From: Duganella sacchari
GTDB taxonomy: Bacteria; Pseudomonadota; Gammaproteobacteria; Burkholderiales; Burkholderiaceae_D
Length of the DNA: 64,000 nucleotides
Assembly: GCF_900143065.1 (NCBI RefSeq)
Contig: NZ_FRCX01000018.1
Coordinates: 1 to 64,000 of the forward strand
Reading direction: 5' to 3'
Shown here piece by piece: positions 50,821 through 58,942 of this stretch. The position numbers and the translations under genes are program-made. The notes under the pieces are model-generated. The model did no database searches, was not told where the DNA came from, and saw only the letters and a list, made by a program, of their open reading frames with translations. Within the stretch, counting starts at the first letter, position 1. Every line of letters starts with the position of its first letter.

Positions 50821-52530
50821 ATGAAACATGCAGTTAAGGGGAACGCGGCCGTTATGGGCCTGATTGCCAGCATGCTGGCAGCTTGCGGAGGGGGCGGCGA
50901 TGCCGACACCTCCAGTTCAAAAATGAAATTGCTGGGCGCCGCAGTACAGGGCGCAGAAACCACCGCGGCGGCGGCGTGTCCAGCCTGGTCATCCACAGCG
51001 ATCTATACGGTCGGCATGTGCGTGACCTACAACGGCAAGACCTACACCGCCAAGTGGTGGACGCAGAATAACGTGCCAGGCACGGAAGAATGGGGACCAT
51101 GGGCGGTGAGCGCCACGCCGCCAACGCCGACACCCACTCCGACGCCGACACCTACTCCGACGCCAACGCCTACACCGACGCCAACGCCAACGCCGACGCC
51201 GACGCCAACGCCAACGCCAACGCCAACGCCAACCGGCGGCCGTGAGATCGGTTCATACTTCGCGCAATGGGGCGTGTACGGCCGCAGCTACGAAGTGGCT
51301 GACATCCACACCACCAAGACGCCGGTCAACGGCGTGCAGACCAGCGTTGCCGACCAGCTCACGTTCATCAACTACGCCTTCGGCAATACCTACGCCAAAA
51401 ACGGCGGCTACGAGTGCGATATGGTCACGCGTACCGAAGTCGGCAACGACAATCCGACCTCGCCTGCAGCGGGTACCGGCGGCGACGCGTATGCCGACTA
51501 CCAGCGCTCGCCGGGCCGTACGGTCAATGGTCAGGCGGTACCGTGGGACGCTCCGCTCAGCGGCAATTTCCTGCAACTGAAGCTGCTGAAAGCCGCGCAC
51601 CCGAACCTGAAAGTGTTCATCTCGCTGGGCGGCTGGAGCTGGTCGAAAAACTTCTCGGCCGCAGCCAAGACTGACGCGCTGCGCAAGCAGCTGGCCAAGT
51701 CCTGCGTGAAGCTGTTCATCGCCGGCGACCTGCCGGTACAGGATGGACGCGGCGGCGCTGGCTCAGCCAAAGGCGTGTTTGACGGTATCGACATCGACTG
51801 GGAATACCCGGGCGGTGGCGGCCAGCCATACAACACGGCGGACGCGGTCAACGACAAGCACAACTTCACGCTGCTGATGCAGGAGTTCCGCGCGCAGCTG
51901 GATGCGCAAGGTGCGACTGACGGCAAGCGCTATCTGCTCACCGCCGCCATCGGCGCCGGCACCGAGAAGATCGCGCAGACCGAACCAGCCCTGTACTCGC
52001 AATACATGGACTGGGTCAATCTGATGACCTATGACTTCCACGGCGGCTGGGAAACCACCACCAACTTCCACGCACCGCTGTACCACGATCCGGCTGATCC
52101 ATCGACCGGCGTGCTGGCCAAGTACAACACCAACGACGCCATCACGGCGCTGGTGGCGGCCGGTATGCCGAAGAACAAGATCCTGCTGGGCGTACCGTTC
52201 TACGGGCGTGGCTGGAAAGGCGTAGCGGCTGGCCCTAATGCCAACGGCCTGTATCAGAGCACCACCGGACCGGCCGCGGGTACCTACGAGGGGGGCATCG
52301 ATGACTACAAGGTCCTGGTCAACAAGTCCGGTTCGCGCTGGTACCACCCCGTCACCAAACAACTGTTCCTGTACACTGGCACGGGAGAATGGTGGAGCTA
52401 CGATGATCCGACTGTCATCGCGACCAAGATGCAGTACATGCGCGATCAAGGCCTGCGCGGCGCCTTCTCCTGGGAGCTCGATGGCGACGCCAGCGGCGCT
52501 TTGACTAGCGAAGTGTGGAAAGGACGATAA
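50821..52530 (+). CDS. GH18 chitinase, lipoprotein with CBM5/12
   Basis: 569 residues. A signal with lipobox SMLAAC (Cys21) makes it a predicted lipoprotein. CBM5/12 chitin-binding module at about 56-96 (WSSTAIYTVGMCVTYNGKTY, AKWWTQNNVPG, EEWGPW), then a (Thr-Pro)n linker (about 100-137) and a GH18 barrel. Catalytic DxxDxDxE is D321-G-I-D324-I-D326-W-E328. It hydrolyses beta-1,4-linked GlcNAc polymers with retention. First gene of a four-gene chitin operon; three bp separate it from the next gene. Confidence 0.95.
   Translation: MKHAVKGNAAVMGLIASMLAACGGGGDADTSSSKMKLLGAAVQGAETTAAAACPAWSSTAIYTVGMCVTYNGKTYTAKWWTQNNVPGTEEWGPWAVSATPPTPTPTPTPTPTPTPTPTPTPTPTPTPTPTPTPTPTPTGGREIGSYFAQWGVYGRSYEVADIHTTKTPVNGVQTSVADQLTFINYAFGNTYAKNGGYECDMVTRTEVGNDNPTSPAAGTGGDAYADYQRSPGRTVNGQAVPWDAPLSGNFLQLKLLKAAHPNLKVFISLGGWSWSKNFSAAAKTDALRKQLAKSCVKLFIAGDLPVQDGRGGAGSAKGVFDGIDIDWEYPGGGGQPYNTADAVNDKHNFTLLMQEFRAQLDAQGATDGKRYLLTAAIGAGTEKIAQTEPALYSQYMDWVNLMTYDFHGGWETTTNFHAPLYHDPADPSTGVLAKYNTNDAITALVAAGMPKNKILLGVPFYGRGWKGVAAGPNANGLYQSTTGPAAGTYEGGIDDYKVLVNKSGSRWYHPVTKQLFLYTGTGEWWSYDDPTVIATKMQYMRDQGLRGAFSWELDGDASGALTSEVWKGR
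51118..51232 (+). repeat. Hexanucleotide repeat encoding the (Thr-Pro)n linker of chitinase 1
   Basis: About nineteen tandem ACN-CCN units, many ACGCCA or ACGCCG. A near-identical tract at 53831-53965 lies in the third gene. Such tracts can slip or recombine. Confidence 0.85.
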
Positions 52531-52533
52531 ACG

Positions 52534-53550
52534 ATGAACCGTCATGGTGCCGTACCGCAGACCGACGTCAATGACTCATGGCGTGGCTGGATCGCCGAGA
52601 ACCTGATACTCGGCGGCCATCCGGAGACGCTGGTCGGCATCATGGTCCAATCGGGCATTGTTGAATCGTCGGCGCGCGCGGAGGTCGATGCCGCGCTGCG
52701 CAGCCCTTACCTGCGGGGCGTATCGCGTCTGCACAACCGGCTGGCCAAGCGTGACTGGGTGCTCGGCATCCAGTCGCGCCTGAACCAGCTGGCGCAGTAC
52801 GAGGTGCCGCGCAGGGAGCGGCTGTCCGGCGAGGTGTTCCTCAACGAGCACTATCGGCGCAATCAGCCGGTCATCATCACCGGCATGCTGGATGATTGCG
52901 CGGCCCGCAGCCGCTGGACTTTCGACTACCTGGCCGCCCAGCTGGGCGACCGGGAGGTGGAAGTGCAGTTTGGCCGCAACGCCGATCCCGACTACGAATT
53001 AAACAGCATGTCGCACAAGCGCCGCATGCCTTTTGGCGAGTACGTTGCGATGGTGCGCGACGCAGGCGTCACCAACGATTTCTACATGACCGCCAATAAC
53101 GACGGTCACAATCGCGATGCCTTGCGTGAGCTGATGAGCGATCTGCCGCCGCTGACCGAGTATCTGCAGGAAGGCAGCAACGGCTTTTTCTGGTTTGGCC
53201 CTGCTGGAACGATCACGCCGTTCCACCACGACCTGACCAACAACTTCATGATCCAGATAGCAGGGCGTAAAAAGGTGCGGCTCATCGCGCCTTGCGACAC
53301 GCCCAAGGTGTACAACCAGCGTCACTGTTTTTCGCCGGTCGATGGACGCAACATCGACCTGCAGCGCTTTCCGATGATGGCAGACGTGCCAGTCATCGAC
53401 TGCGTGCTGGAACCGGGCGAGATCCTGTTCCTGCCAGTGGGCTGGTGGCATTTTGTAGAAGCACTCGATGTAACCATCACGGTCTCGACTACCCACTTCA
53501 AGTGGGATAACGACTTCTATACGCATTACCCGAGAAATCAAGACTTCTAA
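52534..53550 (+). CDS. JmjC/cupin-8 family Fe(II)/2-oxoglutarate hydroxylase
   Basis: 338 residues. A helical N-terminal part is followed by a cupin-8 domain: the HxD iron motif is H231-x-D233 (TPFHHDLTNNFMIQIAG) and the distal His is H306 (LPVGWWHFVEAL). NQPVIITGML and FWFGPAGTITPFHHD are typical of bacterial JmjC-type protein hydroxylases. It should be a cytoplasmic oxygenase hydroxylating a protein or peptide side chain. The gene sits between two chitinase genes with gaps of 3 and 12 bp and its own AAAGGA site, so it is part of the chitin operon. The link to chitin use is unexplained. Confidence 0.9.
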   Translation: MNRHGAVPQTDVNDSWRGWIAENLILGGHPETLVGIMVQSGIVESSARAEVDAALRSPYLRGVSRLHNRLAKRDWVLGIQSRLNQLAQYEVPRRERLSGEVFLNEHYRRNQPVIITGMLDDCAARSRWTFDYLAAQLGDREVEVQFGRNADPDYELNSMSHKRRMPFGEYVAMVRDAGVTNDFYMTANNDGHNRDALRELMSDLPPLTEYLQEGSNGFFWFGPAGTITPFHHDLTNNFMIQIAGRKKVRLIAPCDTPKVYNQRHCFSPVDGRNIDLQRFPMMADVPVIDCVLEPGEILFLPVGWWHFVEALDVTITVSTTHFKWDNDFYTHYPRNQDF

Positions 53551-53562
53551 AAGGGGACAAAA

Positions 53563-55935
53563 ATGAAGCAAAATCTTTTGATGCTGACGCTAGTCGGCAG
53601 CACTCTGGCCGCCTGTGGTGGCGGCAATGGCACCACCGACGCACCCGCCGGCAAGACGCTCGGCGGCGTACGCATGGGCGCCGCTGCCGCGACTTGCGAT
53701 GCCTGGAGCTCAACGGCCGTCTACACCGCCGGCATGTGCGTGACCTACAACGGCAAGACCTATAGCGCCAAATGGTGGACGCAGAATAACGTGCCGGGCT
53801 CGGAAGAATGGGGGCCATGGGCGCTGCAAACCACGCCAACCCCGACGCCGACTCCAACGCCGACTCCAACGCCAACGCCTACACCAACGCCTACACCAAC
53901 GCCAACTCCGACGCCTACACCTACACCAACTCCGACACCTACGCCGACGCCGACGCCGACACCAGTCGCGTGCCGTCCGGATGGCCTGACCACGCCGGTG
54001 CCGAACGTGAACTACTGCGGCGTCTACGACACCAATGGCCGCGAGAAGCTGGCCAATGGCCTGAACCGCCGCATCGTCGGCTACTTCACCAGCTGGCGCA
54101 CCGGCGCGGGCAATACGCCGTCCTATCTGGTGCCGAACATCCCATGGGACAAAGTCACCCACATCAACTACGCCTTTGCCTCGGTCGGCACCGACGCCAA
54201 GGTGCAACTGGCCAGTGGCGCCAACAACCCGGACACGGGCCTGACCTGGCCTAACATTCCGGCCGCCGCCATGGATCCGTCCTTGCCGTACAAGGGCCAC
54301 TTCAACCTGCTGTCGCAATACAAGAAGCGCTACCCTGGCGTGAAAGTGATGCTGTCGGTAGGTGGCTGGGCAGGCAGCGGCGGCTTCTATGGCGCTACCA
54401 CCAACACGGATGGCTCGGTGAACACCGCAGGCATCAACACCCTGGCCGATTCCATGGTCGCGGTGCTGCGCCAGTACACCTTCTTCGATGGTATCGACAT
54501 CGACTACGAGCATCCGACCACCAACGATGAAGCAGGCAATCCGCTCGACTTCCCGACCAGCAAACCGCGCCTCGCCGGTCTGATGAAAGGCTATAACGCG
54601 CTGCTGAAAACCGTGCGTGAAAAGCTCGACAACGCCGCTGTCGCGGACCACAAGTACTACATGCTGACCATCGCCGGTTCGGCCTCGGGCTGGATCTTGC
54701 GCGGAGAAGAAAACCTCTCCGGCCTCAAGTACCTCGACTACGCCAGCCTGATGTCCTACGATCTGCACGGTGGCTGGAACCAGTACGTCGGCCCGAACGC
54801 ACCACTGTTCGATGATGGCAACGACGCTGAACTCCGCGCCGGCAACGCCTACAGCTACGGCGGCATCGGCTACCTCAACGTCGACTGGGCTTACCGCTAC
54901 TACCGCGGCGCACTGCAGGCGGGACGCATCAACATCGGCGTGCCGTACTACACGCGTGGCTGGAAGGATGTCACTGGCGGCACCAATGGCCTGTGGGGCA
55001 CCTCGCCAATCGTCACCAGCACCGTCACCTGCGCTGGCGTAAAAACCTGCGGCACCGGTGCGGTCGGCATCGACAACGTCTGGTATGACCTGGATACGAC
55101 CGGCAAGCCGGTACCGGGCGGTGGCAATCCGCTGTGGCATGCGCTGAACCTGCAAAACGCCATTGTGCCTGACTACCTGGATGCCTACGGCGTTACCGAG
55201 AAGACCATCACCGGCACCTACACGCCGAACTACAGTTCCACCATGGCTGCACCGTGGCTCTGGAACGCGACGCGCAAGGTGTTCCTGTCGGTTGAAACCG
55301 CACAGTCGATTGCTGCCAAAACGCAGTACATCATCGACAACGGCATCGGCGGCATCATGATCTGGGAGCTGGCTGGCGACTATGGCTGGGACGCAGGCAA
55401 GAACGCCGGCAAAGGCGAGTACTTCATGGGTTACACGCTGACCACCAACATCTACAACGCCTTCAAGACCGCCAGTGCCTATGGTGCGGTACGGGCCGAG
55501 TCGGTGATCCCGGCCAGCAGCGCCAAAGTCAGCATCGCGCTCGGTGGCTGGAAGCTGGGCGACAGCAACTATCCGATCAACCCTGTCATGACCGTCACCA
55601 ACAACACGACGGTCACCATACCGGGCGGCTCGGTGGTGGAGTTTGACTATCCCGTGTCGGCGCCTGCCAACATGAGCGACCAGTCGGGTTATGGGCTGAC
55701 CGTGACCAAGGCCGGTTACTCGGGGCCGAACAACATCGGCGGCTTCAAGGCCAACTTCAATCACGCCAAGTTCACCATTCCGACGTGGCAGTCGCTGGCC
55801 CCTGGCGCCTCGGTGTCGCTGACGCTGAACTATTCGCTGCCGATCTCCGGGCCATCCGCCTACGTGATCACGGTGAACGGCACGCGCTACGCGCTGAGCG
55901 AAGAGTATCCTGACCTGCCGGTCTTGCTGAAGTAA
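53563..55935 (+). CDS. Large GH18 chitinase, lipoprotein with CBM5/12 and C-terminal domain
   Basis: 790 residues. Lipobox STLAAC (Cys19), a CBM5/12 close to that of chitinase 1 (YTAGMCVTYNGKTYSAKWW), a (Thr-Pro)n linker (about 90-134), then GH18 with D309-G-I-D312-I-D314-Y-E316. The C-terminal 140 residues (SIALGGWKLGDSNYP ... GPSAYVITVNGTRY) look like the ChiC-type domain found after some GH18 barrels. The catalytic half is only distantly like chitinase 1, so the two probably differ in exo/endo preference. Third gene of the operon. Confidence 0.94.
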   Translation: MKQNLLMLTLVGSTLAACGGGNGTTDAPAGKTLGGVRMGAAAATCDAWSSTAVYTAGMCVTYNGKTYSAKWWTQNNVPGSEEWGPWALQTTPTPTPTPTPTPTPTPTPTPTPTPTPTPTPTPTPTPTPTPTPTPVACRPDGLTTPVPNVNYCGVYDTNGREKLANGLNRRIVGYFTSWRTGAGNTPSYLVPNIPWDKVTHINYAFASVGTDAKVQLASGANNPDTGLTWPNIPAAAMDPSLPYKGHFNLLSQYKKRYPGVKVMLSVGGWAGSGGFYGATTNTDGSVNTAGINTLADSMVAVLRQYTFFDGIDIDYEHPTTNDEAGNPLDFPTSKPRLAGLMKGYNALLKTVREKLDNAAVADHKYYMLTIAGSASGWILRGEENLSGLKYLDYASLMSYDLHGGWNQYVGPNAPLFDDGNDAELRAGNAYSYGGIGYLNVDWAYRYYRGALQAGRINIGVPYYTRGWKDVTGGTNGLWGTSPIVTSTVTCAGVKTCGTGAVGIDNVWYDLDTTGKPVPGGGNPLWHALNLQNAIVPDYLDAYGVTEKTITGTYTPNYSSTMAAPWLWNATRKVFLSVETAQSIAAKTQYIIDNGIGGIMIWELAGDYGWDAGKNAGKGEYFMGYTLTTNIYNAFKTASAYGAVRAESVIPASSAKVSIALGGWKLGDSNYPINPVMTVTNNTTVTIPGGSVVEFDYPVSAPANMSDQSGYGLTVTKAGYSGPNNIGGFKANFNHAKFTIPTWQSLAPGASVSLTLNYSLPISGPSAYVITVNGTRYALSEEYPDLPVLLK
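53831..53965 (+). repeat. Hexanucleotide repeat encoding the (Thr-Pro)n linker of chitinase 2
   Basis: About twenty-two tandem ACN-CCN units, with mixed third bases (ACGCCT, ACACCA, ACTCCG). Same type as 51118-51232, about 2.7 kb apart in direct orientation, so a crossover would delete the hydroxylase gene and fuse the chitinases. Confidence 0.85.
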
Positions 55936-55947
55936 GGGGAGGGCGAG

Positions 55948-57366
55948 ATGAAGAACCATTTCATACTCGCCTCGCTGACCGCTGTACTGCTCACCGCCTG
56001 TGGCGGTAGCAGCAGCGATCAGGCGAGCAGCGCGTCGCCACGCCTGCTGATGGGCGGCGTGGCTGGCGTGGCGGCGGCATCTTGCCCGGCATGGAGCGCT
56101 ACTGCGGTCTATACCGCTGGCAGCTGCGCCATCTACCAGGGCAAGCAGTACGAAGCCAAGTGGTGGGTGCAAGGCACCGTGCCGAATGCAGGTGACCAGT
56201 GGGGGCCATGGAAGTACGTTGGCGACGCCACCAACCCGCCAACCGATCCGACCACACCGACCACGCCAGGTGGCGTGCCGACCAAGGCGCAGGCGGAAGC
56301 GCGGGAGGCGGATCTCACCAACAATGACTTCTTCCGCAAGGTCAAAGCCTCGATCCGCACGCTGGACAACGCACTGGTGGACGCTGTCGCACCCGGCGCG
56401 TCGGGCAACCCGGCCAACGTCAAGCGTGTGGAACGGTTGCTGAGCTCCGCCAAGTGGGACTACTACTTCGGCATCCGCGAGCCAAGCTACACCTACACCC
56501 GCTTCCTGCAGGCGGTCGCCAAGTTCCCGGCAGTGTGCGGAGACTACACGGATGGCCGCGATGCGGATGCCATCTGCCGCCACTCGCTGGCAACCATGTT
56601 CGCCCACTTCGCACAGGAGACGGGCGAGCACAATGCCAGCCTGCCGATTCCGCAGTGGCGCCAGGGCCTGAAGTATTTGCGGGAACTGGGCTGCGATGAA
56701 AACGGTACGGGCTGCGGCTACAACACCGAGTGCGCCGATCCGGTATTCAATGCCGTCTGGACTTGCGGGAAGAACGCCGACGGCAGCTACAAGAAGTATT
56801 ACGGGCGCGGCGCCAAGCAGCTCTCGTACAACTACAACTACGGGCCGTTCTCGCAGGTGATGTACAACGGCGACCAGTCGGTGCTGCTGAAGAATCCCGA
56901 CCTGGTGGCGTCCACGTGGCTGAACCTGGCCTCGGCGACGTTCTTCTTCGTCTATCCACAACCACCCAAGCCATCGATGCTGCATGTGCTGGATGGGACC
57001 TGGGTGCCGAATGCGGCGGATAATGCAGCGGGAGCGGGTAACAACTTCGCCACCACCATCATGATTATCAACGCCGAATGCGGTACGGGCACGGAGAAGC
57101 CGGCAGCGCAGAACCGCATCGACTACTACAAGCAGTTCGCGGCGGATCTGGGATGGAATGTGGGGAGTGAACAGCTGTCGTGCGCCAGCATGCAGCGTTT
57201 CAACTCAAGCAGTTCGGCGGCCTACAACATCTACTGGGAGAAGAACTGGAACACTGGCGGCGATTACCAGTGCCAGCTCGTGAGCTACCAGACGCCGTAC
57301 AGCGCCCTCATCGCCGGCAACTACACCAAGTGCGTTGAGAAGAACTGGAACGTCACGCTGAAGTAA
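55948..57366 (+). CDS. GH19 chitinase, lipoprotein with CBM5/12
   Basis: 472 residues. Lipobox VLLTAC (Cys19), CBM5/12 (WSATAVYTAGSCAIYQGKQYEAKWW), a short Pro/Thr linker, then a GH19 domain. The catalytic Glu lies in HFAQETGEH (Glu224), with KYYGRGAKQLSYNYNYG, the GH19 substrate-binding signature. The inverting GH19 class is typical of plants and some actinobacteria and proteobacteria and attacks fungal walls well. Last gene of the operon, 12 bp after the second GH18 gene. Confidence 0.94.
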   Translation: MKNHFILASLTAVLLTACGGSSSDQASSASPRLLMGGVAGVAAASCPAWSATAVYTAGSCAIYQGKQYEAKWWVQGTVPNAGDQWGPWKYVGDATNPPTDPTTPTTPGGVPTKAQAEAREADLTNNDFFRKVKASIRTLDNALVDAVAPGASGNPANVKRVERLLSSAKWDYYFGIREPSYTYTRFLQAVAKFPAVCGDYTDGRDADAICRHSLATMFAHFAQETGEHNASLPIPQWRQGLKYLRELGCDENGTGCGYNTECADPVFNAVWTCGKNADGSYKKYYGRGAKQLSYNYNYGPFSQVMYNGDQSVLLKNPDLVASTWLNLASATFFFVYPQPPKPSMLHVLDGTWVPNAADNAAGAGNNFATTIMIINAECGTGTEKPAAQNRIDYYKQFAADLGWNVGSEQLSCASMQRFNSSSSAAYNIYWEKNWNTGGDYQCQLVSYQTPYSALIAGNYTKCVEKNWNVTLK

Positions 57367-57409
57367 GGTTGTACAATCGACTGGCCGACATTGCTCACGG
57401 AGGCCAGTC

Positions 57410-58141
57410 ATGCCCATGCACTATCTGCGGACCTACGCCGGTCCGCACCGTACCGACATCAGCAACCGCCGCCTTGGCCGTTCGCTTGCCTTCGTGGCTG
57501 GCGCGGTCAACGCAGGCGGTTTTTTCGCTGTGGGACAGTACACGTCGCATATGTCCGGGATCGTGTCGGCGTTGGCGGACAACCTGGCGCTGGGCCAACT
57601 GGCCCTGTTGTGGGCGGGACTGGCGTCGCTGGCGGCATTCTTCATGGGCGCCGCCACGTCGGCCATCCTGATTAACTGGGGACGCCGGCACGACGCCCAC
57701 AGCCGTTACGCCTTGCCCTTGCTGCTGGAGGCAACGCTGCTGCTGGTGTTCGGGCTCATGGGCGCCCAACTCGCATCGCAGGGACATATCGCCGGCACTG
57801 TCGCTTTGCTGTGCTACGTGATGGGTTTGCAGAACGCCATCGTCACCAAGGCGTCGCGTGCGGAGATCCGCACCACGCACGTGACGGGCCTCGTGACCGA
57901 TATCGGCATCGAACTGGGCAAGCTGGCTTACTGGAATCGCGATAGCATCGCCGGCCGCGTCACAGCCGACCGTCAGCGTCTGGCGCTACTGAGCTCCCTG
58001 CTGGCGATGTTCCTGTGCGGCGGCATAGCCGGCGCTTTCGGCTTTAAATACCTGGGCTTTATCGCCACTGTGCCACTGGCGTTGGTGTTGCTACTGTTGG
58101 CGATCGTGCCGCTGTTTGACGACGTGCGTGCCAACCGATAA
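57410..58141 (+). CDS. DUF1275 (YoaK-type) membrane protein
   Basis: 243 residues with about six hydrophobic helices and the YoaK signature AGAVNAGGFFAVGQYTSHMSG near the N-terminus; LQNAIVTKASRAEIRTTHVTG later. Uncharacterised inner-membrane family. 43 bp after the GH19 gene and 18 bp before the TetR gene, so possibly read-through from the operon. Confidence 0.88.
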   Translation: MPMHYLRTYAGPHRTDISNRRLGRSLAFVAGAVNAGGFFAVGQYTSHMSGIVSALADNLALGQLALLWAGLASLAAFFMGAATSAILINWGRRHDAHSRYALPLLLEATLLLVFGLMGAQLASQGHIAGTVALLCYVMGLQNAIVTKASRAEIRTTHVTGLVTDIGIELGKLAYWNRDSIAGRVTADRQRLALLSSLLAMFLCGGIAGAFGFKYLGFIATVPLALVLLLLAIVPLFDDVRANR

Positions 58142-58159
58142 GTGGTCTATACTTGGCGG

Positions 58160-58855
58160 ATGACTGAAACCGCTACCATCCCCGTAGACAATCACCAGAA
58201 GCGCGCCGGTATCGAACGGCGCGAACGTACCAGGGCACTCATGATCCGCAGCGCCATCGGCGTGTTTGCCCAGCTAGGCCCGGATGCACCCGTGATTGAC
58301 GACTTCATCGCCGCCGCCGGTGTCGCGCGTGGCACTTTTTACAATTATTTCAAGACCACCCACGAGCTGCTGGCGGCCGTCACGGCGGAGCTCAACGAAG
58401 AGGTGCTGGGCATGGTCGATCCGCACGTGCTGCGCTACGACGATCCGGCCGAACGCTTCTGCATCGGTACGCGTTTGTACGTACATTTCGCGCTGCGCTA
58501 TCCGGTGTGGGGCGCCTTCCTGACGCGCATCGGTCCTGCCCATGCGGTGCGCGGCCGCCGGCTGGACCGCTTCCTCACGCGCGACCTGGAGCTGGGCATC
58601 GCCAATGGCCGCTTTGCCGCCGGCAGCGCGCTGGTGGTGCGGGACATGATACTGGGTTCAGTTTTCTTCGGCATCGAGACCTTGCTGACCGAAGGTGGCA
58701 GCAGCCAGCATATCGAAGACATGCTGTTCACCGTACTGCGCGGCATCGGACTGGCGACGGAAGAAGCCCGGCGCATCGCCTGTATGCCGCTGCCGGAGAT
58801 CGGCCCGGTGTCGTCTCCCGTCTTCGCCACGTTAAAGACAGCTCAGGATAACTGA
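58160..58855 (+). CDS. TetR-family regulator
   Basis: About 231 residues from ATG 58160 with GGCGG close upstream; GTG 58142 is an alternative. HTH around residues 20-65 (PVIDDFIAAAGVARGTFYNYFKTTHELL). The C-terminal domain is a helical ligand pocket (YVHFALRYPVWGAFLTRIG). Placed 18 bp after the DUF1275 gene; the two probably form a unit. Confidence 0.86.
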   Translation: MTETATIPVDNHQKRAGIERRERTRALMIRSAIGVFAQLGPDAPVIDDFIAAAGVARGTFYNYFKTTHELLAAVTAELNEEVLGMVDPHVLRYDDPAERFCIGTRLYVHFALRYPVWGAFLTRIGPAHAVRGRRLDRFLTRDLELGIANGRFAAGSALVVRDMILGSVFFGIETLLTEGGSSQHIEDMLFTVLRGIGLATEEARRIACMPLPEIGPVSSPVFATLKTAQDN

Positions 58856-58942
58856 TGTGGTCTTGCTCATCTGTGCGCCATACCGGAATGGGAATTGATA
58901 TCATTGGTGCCTGCTAACTTCGGCTAATTCCGACTCTACGCT

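Noticed and set aside
51118-51232. CRISPR-like array
   Set aside because: The repeat is a coding hexanucleotide tract without spacers; no cas gene in the window.
53710-56985. 1091-codon minus-strand open frame opposite the chitinase genes
   Set aside because: A shadow of GC-rich codon bias and the (Thr-Pro)n repeats; it reads VGVGVG over the linker. The plus strand carries complete GH18 and GH19 signatures.
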